In this document: positions 1 through 8,249 of the stretch, piece by piece | How the letters are laid out: each line of letters opens with the position of its first letter | Numbering within the stretch: the first letter of the stretch is position 1 | Origin: an uncultured Eubacterium sp. | Lineage (GTDB): Bacteria > Bacillota > Clostridia > Lachnospirales > Lachnospiraceae | NCBI GenBank assembly: GCA_949959185.1 | Contig: CATLIX010000001.1 | Coordinates: 1 to 64,000, forward strand | DNA length: 64,000 nt | Direction of reading: 5' to 3' | The notes under the pieces: model-generated | Told to the model about the DNA's origin: nothing | What the model saw: the letters and a program-made list of their open reading frames with translations, nothing else | Database searches by the model: none | Position numbers and translations under genes: made by a program

Positions 1-132
1 CGTATCCGTGATACAGATATGGCATCTGAAATGGTTGAATACAGCAAGAACAACATTCTTGCACAGGCAGGCCAGTCTATGCTTGCACAGGCTAACCAGT
101 CTAACCAGGGTGTACTGTCACTGTTACAGTAA
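1..132 (+). CDS. hag: flagellin, C-terminal fragment (cut by window edge)
   Basis: This is the end of a canonical bacterial flagellin. The 43 residues visible begin [16 protein letters not shown], continue through [14 protein letters not shown] and end GVLSLLQ. That is the standard D0 C-terminal helix, which pairs with the N-terminal helix and lines the filament core and export channel. The start lies outside the window. It is followed by a strong terminator, so it closes its own transcription unit. Its presence, and a second flagellin at 55.8 kb, brackets the glycan genes and makes flagellin the likely glycan acceptor. The family call is very secure from the motif; the symbol hag is by analogy with Bacillus. 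Confidence 0.95.
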   Translation, partial: RIRDTDMASEMVEYSKNNILAQAGQSMLAQANQSNQGVLSLLQ

Positions 133-190
133 TATAAATAAAAAAGGGGAAGTCGGTTAATACCGCTTTTTAGCCTCTAAATCTTAAAAT

Positions 191-260
191 AAGAATCTCC
201 CATAGAAATCAGTATTTTAAACTTCTGATATGTTATGGGAGATTCTTATTTTTCTTTTTC
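191..260 (+). terminator. intrinsic terminator of the flagellin gene
   Basis: A perfect 14-bp inverted repeat (AAGAATCTCCCATA at 191-204 and its complement at 234-247) contains a second inner stem (ATCAG 208-212 with CTGAT 225-229). It is followed by a T-rich run at 249-260. It is a long, stable rho-independent terminator suited to a highly expressed gene. Confidence 0.9.
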
Positions 261-317
261 TGTTTATATTTTAGGGCGCAAAAACCCCTTGACTGCATTC
301 TTGAAAGTGCATTTTTT

Positions 318-2120
318 CTAAGCTGTCTTTTCATCTGTTTTTCCTTCAAATTTTTTGATCTCATCATGAAGAAAACGATGATATTTATTTATATTTCTTC
401 CAATGGCATACAGTATGAACTCTTTATACACCTTCTCTGATGTGCGGTAGTTGAACCGTCGAAAGCTGCCGTTTTCTTTGATGTCTCCAAAATGTCCTTC
501 CGTCTGTATGGAACGGATCTGGCGGTTCAATATCCCTTTCTCACTTTGGATATTGGCATGAGATTCTTCCTTCAATGTTTCCCACTGCTCATTGATCTTC
601 ATGACTTTGTTTTTCTCTGCATCTTTTTCAGCGTTATATTTATATAAACATTCGGCTTTGTGTTCACAGCCGCTGCAGTCCGCACATCCATACACCTCAA
701 AAGTCTGTGTATAACCAGCCTGTTCTCTGGTCTCTGTGCGGATATGATGCAGTTCTCTTTCATCATGACAAATATAATACAGTTCATCCTCGAACATCTG
801 TGTTTTCATGTTGTAATACTTTCCAATATCTTCTGTATAAGCGCGTGTTTTCCGCTTTTCATGATCCTGTAGCTTGATGTAGCTGGATATGTTATTTTTC
901 TTTAAATACAGGAGATTCTTCTCACTGCAATAACCACTGTCTGCCGTTACCTCATTCAAGATATCCCCAAATGCTTTTTTATGCTTTTCCAAAACCGGAA
1001 TCAGTGTGTTGTAATCTGTCCGGTCATTGCTTACATAAGCATGGACAATAAAATAATTCTCTACGGCAATCTGGACATTATACGCTGCCTTTAACTGTCC
1101 GTTGCGCATGTGGTCTTCTTTCATTCTCATAAATGTGGCTTCCAGATCTGTTTTGGAATAACTGTTCCGGTCTTTTCCCATGATCTCAAAACATTCTTTA
1201 TATCCCATAAGACGTTCCCCGCAGGCTTCTAATTCTTCATAAAGCCGCTGAATTTCCGGCTTTCTTTTTCCCTTTCCATAAACAAACGCAATCTGTTCCT
1301 TCTCTGCAATCTGTGTCAGATTTTTCTGGAGCTTCAGGATTTCCAATGGAGAACAGTTATCAATCTCGATAACTGTATTATTAGACAGTTTCTTATGTTT
1401 TGTCAGTTTTCGTTTCCGGTTCTTTTCAATGACATCCCTTACTTTGTCCATTCCTTCAATCACAAACATATGCGCATGGGGAATATCATATTTAATGCCA
1501 TATTCATTTTCGTCAATCAATATGTTATACTTCTGATACAAAGAATCGACAGCGTCTAATAGTCCTGCAAGATGATAATTGATCGTCCCTCTCCATACAA
1601 AAGTATAGCGGTTCGCATTGGCTTCTGTTTTTGTGCCGTCGATAAAAAGCTCTTTGAGTGTAACCAGTCCTTCTTTTTGCAGGCGGCGAAGAAACTGGTA
1701 ATTCAGCTCATCCAATACATCAGCAGTCAGTTTGGTATTCTTGAACTCATAGAAAGCATCACGTTTCGGCTTCTGACCGTTGGCAAGCCAGATAAAAGCG
1801 AGGTCTCTTTCACACAATTCCACAATACGGTCAACAGCTCTTATCCCCCGCATATTTGCGTAAGTGACTACAGCATACATCATAATTGGGTTATACCCGT
1901 TTCTTCCCTTATCTGAACAATTGGCTAATAAGCCAGAAAAATCTAATTCCTCCATCACTTTTTTCAGGGTATAGACTGGATCGTCATCAGGTAAACACAA
2001 TTCGAAGAAACTAAAGTTAATTTTCTGTTGTCCAATTTCAAAAAATTCGTTATAATAATCTTGTTTTTGCATAGTTACATTATAACATGTAACGGAGAGA
2101 AGATGGTTATCGTTAGCCAT
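318..2120 (-). CDS. IS1182-family transposase
   Basis: A 600-residue DDE transposase of the IS1182 group. The N-terminal part (about residues 60-130) is the InsH-type helical DNA-binding domain. The first catalytic Asp lies in LFIDGTKTEANANRYTFVW (about residues 157-175), the second in VTADSGYCSEKNLLYL (about 400), and the C-terminal third has a Cys-rich zinc-knuckle-like segment (CADCSGCEHKAECLY) before the DDE Glu region. The length is typical and the frame is intact, so it may be active. The start is ambiguous between the codon at 2120 and an internal Met at residue 17; neither has a good ribosome site. It lies antisense to, and separate from, the glycan genes. Confidence 0.93.
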   Translation of the reverse strand: MANDNHLLSVTCYNVTMQKQDYYNEFFEIGQQKINFSFFELCLPDDDPVYTLKKVMEELDFSGLLANCSDKGRNGYNPIMMYAVVTYANMRGIRAVDRIVELCERDLAFIWLANGQKPKRDAFYEFKNTKLTADVLDELNYQFLRRLQKEGLVTLKELFIDGTKTEANANRYTFVWRGTINYHLAGLLDAVDSLYQKYNILIDENEYGIKYDIPHAHMFVIEGMDKVRDVIEKNRKRKLTKHKKLSNNTVIEIDNCSPLEILKLQKNLTQIAEKEQIAFVYGKGKRKPEIQRLYEELEACGERLMGYKECFEIMGKDRNSYSKTDLEATFMRMKEDHMRNGQLKAAYNVQIAVENYFIVHAYVSNDRTDYNTLIPVLEKHKKAFGDILNEVTADSGYCSEKNLLYLKKNNISSYIKLQDHEKRKTRAYTEDIGKYYNMKTQMFEDELYYICHDERELHHIRTETREQAGYTQTFEVYGCADCSGCEHKAECLYKYNAEKDAEKNKVMKINEQWETLKEESHANIQSEKGILNRQIRSIQTEGHFGDIKENGSFRRFNYRTSEKVYKEFILYAIGRNINKYHRFLHDEIKKFEGKTDEKTA

Positions 2121-2145
2121 CTTTTTTCTTTTTTAGGAAAAATTT

Positions 2146-2185
2146 CAGGGACAGATGTGACTCGTATGAGTCATATCTGTCCCTG
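2146..2185. repeat. 40-bp near-perfect palindrome upstream of the transposase
   Basis: CAGGGACAGATGTGACTC (2146-2163), loop GTAT, then GAGTCATATCTGTCCCTG (2168-2185). The arms differ at one position, which would be a G-U pair in RNA. It lies between the transposase start and the putative right IS end. It could block read-in transcription or be a transposase binding structure. Confidence 0.8.
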
Positions 2186-2373
2186 TTTAGGACTATCTAT
2201 TTCCCGACAGCCCCTTTTTTTAACTTATTGGAAAATTATTTAACTTCATTTTCGGGCTCTTTTTACTATATTATAAAAAATAAAAATACGTTATTTTTTT
2301 AATGCAAATATAACAAAAAGCACGGGATAAAAGAAATATAAATTGGGAAAATTTTACATATATTTTGAAAAGC

Positions 2374-2400
2374 TAAATTATTTTTTTATATGTTCGATAT
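2374..2400 (+). promoter_or_regulatory. sigma-28 (SigD/FliA) promoter P1
   Basis: TAAA (2374-2377), exactly 15 bases, then TTCGATAT (2393-2400). The consensus for the flagellar sigma factor is TAAA-N15-GCCGATAT. The same arrangement recurs at 13561-13587 in front of a copy of the same leader, which strongly supports it. Confidence 0.82.
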
Positions 2401-2472
2401 ATAATAGAATGGATGATTAAGGTATCAGGTCTGTTGCAGCATGGAGGCTGCGTTAAATTCAGGGAGGAAGTC

Positions 2473-2535
2473 ATGGCAGAGAGGGTCTTAGATCATATTT
2501 CTAAAAAATTTTTAATTGAAGACGGAATGTTATAA
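2473..2535 (+). CDS. putative 20-residue leader peptide 1
   Basis: A short reading frame (MAERVLDHISKKFLIEDGML) follows an excellent ribosome site (AGGGAGGA, 5-7 bases upstream) inside leader 1. It ends directly before a hairpin and about 55 bases before the leader terminator. The equivalent frame in leader 2 is 28 residues and only partly similar. It may be a true leader peptide or the relic of a flagellin start. There is no database knowledge to draw on. Confidence 0.4.
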   Translation: MAERVLDHISKKFLIEDGML

Positions 2536-2589
2536 AAAACCAGAAGAATTGCTTTGCAGAAGTGGTTCTCTGGTTTTGGTAGCAGAATT

Positions 2590-2616
2590 AAGAGGTTGGC
2601 ATTTGTCAGCTTTTTT
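2590..2616 (+). terminator. conserved leader terminator / attenuator 1
   Basis: GTTGGC-ATTT-GTCAGC pairs (with G-U wobbles), and the stem is extended by flanking purines pairing into the following TTTTTT. The block GTTGGCATTTGTCAGC plus six T is identical in leader 2 at 13787-13808, while surrounding sequence differs. It lies about 240 bases after P1 and before the first gene. Confidence 0.7.
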
Positions 2617-2692
2617 GTTTGCATTACAGGGAATAATAAGAATTTTATCTGATATGTTTACTGTAATTGTAAATATGATAAGGAAAACAGAT

Positions 2693-3586
2693 ATGTTAAA
2701 AATTTTGATTACCGGCGGAAGCGGGTTTATAGGGCGCAATGTAATAGATTTCCTGGCGAGGAAAAATGAAAAATATATAGTATATGCGCCCTCCAGTAAA
2801 GAGTTGGATTGTTTGAATGAGAAACAGGTAACACAATATCTGGAAAAACATCATTTCGATTATGTGTTGCATTTTGCAGTATATGCGAAACGTCCGGATA
2901 ACCAGAAAGACGATACAAAAAAAGTGGAATATAATCTGAGAATTTTTTTGAACTTTGCACAAAATATAAATTTATATGGAAAAATGTTTTATCTGGGTTC
3001 CGGGGCAGAATATGATAAAAGATTTCCCATAGTCAAAGTGAGAGAAGAAGCTGTTGGAGCCACGATTCCGGTAGATACTTATGGACTGATGAAATATACA
3101 ATTGGTCAGCTGATAGAGAGCAGTCAGAATATCTATAATTTTCGATTATTTGGTATTTTTGGAAAATATGAATATTATCCTCTTAAATTCATATCTAATG
3201 TGTGCTGTAAAGCGATTAAGAATTTGCCATTATCAATAAGTCAGGATGTTTGTTTTGATTATTTGTGGATTGAAGATTTTTGCAGAATGCTGGAGTGCTT
3301 TTTGCAAAATGAGCCGAAATATCATACTTATAATCTGGTATCAGGAAAAACTGTCCGGCTGAGTGAAATTTGTCAGATTGTTTTAAAAGTGAGCAAAAAA
3401 GATTTGCCGGTACTGATATGCAGAGAAGGAATGGGAAATGAATATACAGCACGATGTGACCGTTTTCTGGACGAGTTTCCCCAATTCGAGTATACACCTT
3501 TGGAAAAAAGTATAGAAAAATTATATGACTGGTATGAAAATAGCGCAGATATTGATATATATGAACTTTTATATTGCGCAAAATAA
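2693..3586 (+). CDS. NAD(P)-dependent sugar epimerase/dehydratase/reductase (extended SDR)
   Basis: A 297-residue extended short-chain dehydrogenase. The Rossmann motif GGSGFIGR sits at the N-terminus, and a YGLMK (YxxxK) catalytic pair follows the strand LGSGAEY. Start chosen at ATG 2693, where the Rossmann strand begins after TAAGGA; an upstream in-frame start at 2516 would run through the leader terminator. It is the first gene of unit 1 and is followed 24 bases later by a ThDP enzyme. In yersiniose-type pathways a reductase of this fold follows the ThDP enzyme, so it may reduce the branch carbonyl or a 4-keto sugar. That role is inference. Confidence 0.85.
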   Translation: MLKILITGGSGFIGRNVIDFLARKNEKYIVYAPSSKELDCLNEKQVTQYLEKHHFDYVLHFAVYAKRPDNQKDDTKKVEYNLRIFLNFAQNINLYGKMFYLGSGAEYDKRFPIVKVREEAVGATIPVDTYGLMKYTIGQLIESSQNIYNFRLFGIFGKYEYYPLKFISNVCCKAIKNLPLSISQDVCFDYLWIEDFCRMLECFLQNEPKYHTYNLVSGKTVRLSEICQIVLKVSKKDLPVLICREGMGNEYTARCDRFLDEFPQFEYTPLEKSIEKLYDWYENSADIDIYELLYCAK

Positions 3587-3610
3587 CGGAAGCGAAAGGA
3601 AGGTTTTCAG

Positions 3611-5392
3611 ATGAAAAAGCGCGTGGCGGATATTATCATGGATACATTGTCTGCTTTGGGTGTGACAGAATGTTTTGCAGTAGTTGGCGGCGGGGCAATG
3701 TATCTGGATAACGCCTTAGATATATGTAAGGATATAAAAGTTTTTTTTAATCATCATGAACAGGCCTGCGCTATGGCTGCAGAGGCCTTTGCAAGGTATA
3801 GTGGCAGAATGGCAGCGGTCTGTGTCACATCAGGACCTGGCGCGGTGAATGCATTGACGGGAGTAGTAGGTGCCTGGCAGGATAGTATTCCAATGATCGT
3901 ACTTTCCGGGCAGGTTCGTTATCAAACGTCTGTTTCTGCTTCCGGATTGCCATTACGTTATCGAGGAATGCAGGAGTTTGAAATTGTTCCAACTGTTCGG
4001 AATATGACGAAATATGCCAGAATGATCACAGACCCTCTGGAGATAAAAAGAGAGTTGGTGAAAGCTGTTCACATAGCTATGGATGGACGAAGAGGACCTG
4101 TGTGGCTGGATATACCTCAGGATATTCAGAGTGCAGAAGTAGAAGAAGCAGATTTGTATTCTGCAGAAAAATTTGATTGCAGCAGCGTTAAACCAGAGCA
4201 GACAGTTGTAAATGATATATTGCAAACCCTGCAGTATGCGAAGCGTCCGTGTATTCTGGCGGGTTCCGGCATTATCAGCAGTCATGTCAGAGAGGAATTT
4301 TCAGAATTTGTAAATCACATGTCTGTACCGGTAATCGGAGGGGCATGGGTCGCAGATGTTTTTTATATGGAACATCCTCTGTATTATGGTTTGTCTGGCA
4401 ATATTGGACCCAGGAGTGGAAATTTTGTATTACAAAATGCAGATGTGATTCTTGTATTGGGAAATAGTCTGGGATTTCGGCAGACTGGCTTTAATCAGAG
4501 TGGTTTTGCGCCAAAGGCAAAAATATACATGGTAGATGCAGATGAAAATGAAGGTAAAAAGCCTGGATTAAATATTCAACAGTTCCTGAATGCCAGTTTA
4601 CAGACCTTTTTTGATATGGCTCAAATATCTGATGTGAAAATACAGGAGCATACAGAATGGATAGAATATTGTGATTATCTGAAACAAAAATTTACGGTAT
4701 TTGAGTCTGTACAGAACCTGAGTCAGAGTGAAAACGTATCTTCCTACTGTTTCTGGGAAAAATTTCAGCAATATGAAGAGGATGACAGTATTCTGGCTTT
4801 GGGAAATAATACGGCAAGTTCTGTCAAATTGCAGATAGGAACAGTTAAGAAGGGACAGAGGGTAATGACAAATTATACCTGTGGTTCTATGGGATATGAT
4901 TTGCCTGCCGCGATTGGTGCAGCTGTGGCCTCCGGAAAAAATGTATATTGTCTGACAGGTGACGGGAGTATTATGATGAATCTTCAGGAACTTCAGACAA
5001 TAGTGCAGTACGATTTGCCCATAAAATTAGTTGTGTTTAATAATAATGGGTATGCGGCAATCCGCCAGACCAGCAATAATTTTTTCAATGGAAGATATAT
5101 CGGCTGTACTCCGGAAACAGGAGTAAGTTTTCCGGATTTTAAAAAGGTTGCGGATACTTTTAGGTTTGAGTATATAAAGTGTGAGACTAATGGAGAAGTA
5201 GAAATTAAGCTGAAACAGTTTTTTCACTCTGAACAGAGAATTTTTCTGGAAGTTATACAAAAACCGGATGATCCCATTACACCAAAAGTAATGTCACATC
5301 TGGACGAAAATGGGAAAATGCAGTCTCCGGTTTTACATGATATGTTTCCCTTTTTGGATGAAGAGGAAATGGAGCGGCTGATGCTCCAGTAA
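3611..5392 (+). CDS. ThDP-dependent enzyme, acetolactate-synthase-like (paralogue 1)
   Basis: 593 residues with the three-domain pyruvate-oxidase/acetolactate-synthase layout. Glu50 in FNHHEQACAMAAE is the residue that activates the thiamine ring. The Mg/ThDP motif GDGSIMMN starts at about residue 450 and ends with the paired Asn in VFNNNGY. Family members decarboxylate a 2-oxo acid and transfer the two-carbon unit. YerE-type members add it to the 4-keto group of a CDP-dideoxysugar. A clear paralogue is at 23033-24865. It sits between an SDR and a radical SAM gene, far from any branched-chain amino acid genes, which favours a sugar or glycan role. The precise donor and acceptor are unknown. 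Confidence 0.88.
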   Translation: MKKRVADIIMDTLSALGVTECFAVVGGGAMYLDNALDICKDIKVFFNHHEQACAMAAEAFARYSGRMAAVCVTSGPGAVNALTGVVGAWQDSIPMIVLSGQVRYQTSVSASGLPLRYRGMQEFEIVPTVRNMTKYARMITDPLEIKRELVKAVHIAMDGRRGPVWLDIPQDIQSAEVEEADLYSAEKFDCSSVKPEQTVVNDILQTLQYAKRPCILAGSGIISSHVREEFSEFVNHMSVPVIGGAWVADVFYMEHPLYYGLSGNIGPRSGNFVLQNADVILVLGNSLGFRQTGFNQSGFAPKAKIYMVDADENEGKKPGLNIQQFLNASLQTFFDMAQISDVKIQEHTEWIEYCDYLKQKFTVFESVQNLSQSENVSSYCFWEKFQQYEEDDSILALGNNTASSVKLQIGTVKKGQRVMTNYTCGSMGYDLPAAIGAAVASGKNVYCLTGDGSIMMNLQELQTIVQYDLPIKLVVFNNNGYAAIRQTSNNFFNGRYIGCTPETGVSFPDFKKVADTFRFEYIKCETNGEVEIKLKQFFHSEQRIFLEVIQKPDDPITPKVMSHLDENGKMQSPVLHDMFPFLDEEEMERLMLQ

Positions 5393-5406
5393 AAGGAGGT
5401 TCGAAA

Positions 5407-6435
5407 ATGCCTGCAATAAGACAGGGGAAAATATATTCAAGAGAACGAATCAATCTGGGAAGTGCTGTGCCGTTGGAGGTACCGTTTTCTGTTCAGATTG
5501 ATGTATGCAGTGCATGCAATATGAAATGTAAATTCTGTTATCATTCTGATTCAGAAGCAATTAAGCGTGAAGGTGTAAAATTTGGTATGATGTCGTACGG
5601 CCTTTTTTGTAAAATAATTGACGATATGAAGACAGAATGGAGAAGTCAGGGACGGAAAATCAAAAAGTTACGTTTGTTTAAAGCAGGGGAGTCTTTGCTT
5701 AATCCGGAAATTTGCGCTATGGTACAATATGCAAAGGAATCAGATGTGGCAGAATGTATTGAGCTTACAACAAACGGAACATTGTTGAGCGAAAGTATGA
5801 GTGAAAGTCTGATAAAAGCCGGGCTTGATATATTAAATATATCTGTGAACGGGATAAGCAGAGAGCAGTACAGGGATGTTTGCCAGTATGACCTGGATTT
5901 TGAAGAGTTTCGAAGGAAAATAAAATTTTTTTATGACAGAAAGCAACAATGTAAATTGTTTTTGAAATACAGCGACATAGGGTATACTCAGGAAGAGAGA
6001 GACAGTTTTTATGATATGTTTGAAAATTGCTGTGATGAAATTTTTGTGGAAACAATTTCATCTACCCTGTGGCCGGATACTAATGTGGAAGAAAAAATAG
6101 CGAATGCAGAAAAGGGAACTTATGGTCAGGAATTAAAAGAGAAAAAAGTCTGTCCATTTCTTTTTACTACTATGGTAATAAACGATGCCGGGATTGCCCA
6201 TTTATGCTGCGTTGACTGGAAGCTGCATTATATCTTAGGAGATTTGAAAAAAGAAAAAATTTCAGCTGTCTGGGCAGGAGAGAGGCTGAGAACATATCAG
6301 TGTAAACATTTGAAGGGTGAAAAAAACAGTATTAAAATTTGTGAAAAATGTGAAAGTCTGTCAGCAAATACAATTGATGATATTGATGACTATGCTGAAG
6401 CAATATTAAAGCGTTTTGGAGAAGGAAAATTCTGA
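5407..6435 (+). CDS. radical SAM/SPASM-type protein
   Basis: 342 residues. CSACNMKCKFC near residue 38 is the CxxxCxxC [4Fe-4S] site that reductively cleaves S-adenosylmethionine. The C-terminal part has extra Cys (CPFLFT, LCCVDW, CKHLKG, CEKCESL) of SPASM type that hold auxiliary clusters. Start ATG 5407 follows AAAGGAGG. It is part of unit 1, next to a ThDP enzyme and a glycosyltransferase. Related SPASM enzymes in glycan loci carry out dehydrogenation or epimerisation; the reaction here cannot be told. A second radical SAM gene lies at 19088 in the paralogous unit. Confidence 0.85.
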   Translation: MPAIRQGKIYSRERINLGSAVPLEVPFSVQIDVCSACNMKCKFCYHSDSEAIKREGVKFGMMSYGLFCKIIDDMKTEWRSQGRKIKKLRLFKAGESLLNPEICAMVQYAKESDVAECIELTTNGTLLSESMSESLIKAGLDILNISVNGISREQYRDVCQYDLDFEEFRRKIKFFYDRKQQCKLFLKYSDIGYTQEERDSFYDMFENCCDEIFVETISSTLWPDTNVEEKIANAEKGTYGQELKEKKVCPFLFTTMVINDAGIAHLCCVDWKLHYILGDLKKEKISAVWAGERLRTYQCKHLKGEKNSIKICEKCESLSANTIDDIDDYAEAILKRFGEGKF

Positions 6436-6495
6436 TGAGATTGTATAGAATCGATGGATCAGGGCCTGATATTGCAGGAAGGAGTAAAAAATAAA

Positions 6496-8172
6496 ATGGT
6501 ATTGACTGGACAGGAATTACTTGAATATGCCTGCGGGCAGTTTGAGGGCGGAGCATATGAAACAGCCCTCAGGGCCTTCGTACTGGCATATGCCCGAAAC
6601 TATGAGCGTGAGTGGATACTGGAAAACATTTATAACTGTTATATGGCAGGGAATGAAATGGAATTCAGGAATTCTTATGGACGTTGGGATTTTGGAGAAA
6701 AAACAGCGTATGAAAAGTGTATGTTGGATTTTATCCCGTACTGTGAAGGGGAATATTATATTTACGACAGGGAAATACAGGAATTCCGAGGTGTTTTTTC
6801 TGTAAAAACAGTAGAGAGTGTTGTCCGGCAGGAATGCTTCAAACAGTCTGAGTTCAGTGCAATGGCGGCGATAACAGACTGGAACTGGAGCAAAATGCCG
6901 GAGATTTTGTCAGAAGCAGAATATCGAAAAGTGTACATAGTCTGCAAAGATAAAAACAGATGTGATTCTTTTTTTAAAATTCCTGAGCTGGAAAAGTTTG
7001 CAAAAAATATTATGATATTCTCATGTAAAGAAGAGTTTCAACAATATTTTCATGAGAATACAGCTGAATATCTGCCAAAACAGTGTATAGGAGAGGAAGA
7101 GGAAAGGCAGGGCCTGCTGGAGATCATTAATCAGGAACATGCATACAGGCTTACTCCGGAAGGACGTAATACAGAGCGTGTGTTACTGACAATAGGAATT
7201 CCTACCTATGAGAGAGGAAATCTTCTTTTAAAACGTCTGGAGAATCTGAGGCAGATGCCATATGATGCAGAGGTAGAGTTTGCCATATCGAAAAACGGGA
7301 CAGCGCTGTATCAGGAAGAATATAAAAGCGTTTCTTCCATTCCGGATGCTCGAATCAATTATAAGGGATACGATGAAACATTAACAGCCTGGTATAATTG
7401 TAAAAGCGTAATGCAAATTGCCACCGGGAAATTTGTCTTAATAGTTTCAGATGAAGATGATGTGATTATCAGTGCGCTGGAACATTATCTGAAAGTGCTG
7501 AGTTCTTATACTGATTTGGCGATGGTCAGGGCAAAAACATGTGTGCAATATTCTATGATAGACAGAACAATGTATTATAAAAAAGGAAAAGAGGCGCTTT
7601 TGGGTGGATTTTTAGGTCAAAATTATATGTCGGGTGCCATTTATCATCGGGAAAAATTCTGGAAGTCCGGAGTAGATGCCTGGGATGAAAAATATTATGA
7701 AGATAACAGCTTTTATGGCTTCTATCCCCATGCATGGTGTCAGGTCTTATTAAGCGATATGGGAGATTATCTGCGGGACAGTGTATGCCTGATATCAGAA
7801 GGGGATTCAGCTTACGAGGATATGAAGGAACAATATAGCCAAACAGGGAATTCTCTGGCTGAAAATCTAAAATGGGACAGGAATATTCCAGTATATGCCA
7901 CATGGGAAAGCCGTATTGAACAACACAAAGATGCATTGGAATGTATCCATGATTTTGCAGGCGGTGATATGAAACTGGAGTTGAAAATGATTCAACGAAT
8001 GCTGGAAAAAACGGTTTATCTGATGATTAATGTAAAAGACAGATACGAGTTAAATGAAAAAAAGGAACTTGTAAATACTTTTATTGATGAGACAATATTG
8101 GGACTGGATGCTCTCGGGATGGAACTGCCGGAAAAAAGTAAAGATGGTATTATATTACAGTTACTGAGTTAA
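6496..8172 (+). CDS. glycosyltransferase family 2-like protein with N-terminal helical domain (paralogue 1)
   Basis: 558 residues. The N-terminal half is helical and repeat-like (LLEYACGQF, YNCYMAGNE). A GT-A domain begins near residue 235 (VLLTIGIPTYERG), with the DxD-like site VSDEDDVI. The Met at 6496 aligns with the start of its paralogue (16125), MVLTGQELLEYACGQF against MALENRELMEYACVRF, and follows AAGGAG; a longer frame opens at 6454. The two proteins share order and motifs end to end (for example LTPEGRNTE). It probably adds a sugar to the flagellin glycan; donor and linkage are unknown. Confidence 0.82.
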   Translation: MVLTGQELLEYACGQFEGGAYETALRAFVLAYARNYEREWILENIYNCYMAGNEMEFRNSYGRWDFGEKTAYEKCMLDFIPYCEGEYYIYDREIQEFRGVFSVKTVESVVRQECFKQSEFSAMAAITDWNWSKMPEILSEAEYRKVYIVCKDKNRCDSFFKIPELEKFAKNIMIFSCKEEFQQYFHENTAEYLPKQCIGEEEERQGLLEIINQEHAYRLTPEGRNTERVLLTIGIPTYERGNLLLKRLENLRQMPYDAEVEFAISKNGTALYQEEYKSVSSIPDARINYKGYDETLTAWYNCKSVMQIATGKFVLIVSDEDDVIISALEHYLKVLSSYTDLAMVRAKTCVQYSMIDRTMYYKKGKEALLGGFLGQNYMSGAIYHREKFWKSGVDAWDEKYYEDNSFYGFYPHAWCQVLLSDMGDYLRDSVCLISEGDSAYEDMKEQYSQTGNSLAENLKWDRNIPVYATWESRIEQHKDALECIHDFAGGDMKLELKMIQRMLEKTVYLMINVKDRYELNEKKELVNTFIDETILGLDALGMELPEKSKDGIILQLLS

Positions 8173-8249
8173 AAACGACAGTAATGGGCCTTGAAACTTT
8201 TGGAAAATAAGATAATCTGATGAAGTATCCATGATTCAGGAGGGAAGAT

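Larger units (their letters stand above)
270..2214 (-). mobile_element. IS1182-type insertion sequence (ends approximate)
   Basis: The transposase gene sits alone between the flagellin terminator and the first island promoter. On the right, the complement of 2203-2214 reads GGGGCTGTCGGG, which resembles an IS1182 terminal sequence. A convincing matching repeat on the left (near AGGGCGC, about 274) and a target duplication could not be identified by eye, so both boundaries are estimates. Confidence 0.45.
2401..2616 (+). promoter_or_regulatory. leader 1: repeated 5' UTR with hairpin, ribosome site, short ORF and terminator
   Basis: The leader contains a small hairpin GCAGC-N6-GCTGC (2436-2451), a strong ribosome site AGGGAGGA followed by ATG at 2473, a second hairpin (AAAACCAGA 2536-2544 with TCTGGTTTT 2569-2577), and an intrinsic terminator at 2590-2616. 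The same series is found at 13588-13808 with about the same spacing. The second hairpin has a different sequence there but still pairs. It may descend from a flagellin promoter/UTR. Transcription of the island must read through the terminator, so attenuation is possible. Confidence 0.7.

Noticed and set aside
2516-2692. Longer N-terminus of the first SDR (start at 2516)
   Set aside because: It would run through the leader hairpin and terminator and adds residues without homology in front of the Rossmann strand.
3611-5392. Acetolactate synthase for branched-chain amino acids
   Set aside because: No ilvN, ilvC or leu genes; glycan neighbours and a paralogue in a second glycan unit.
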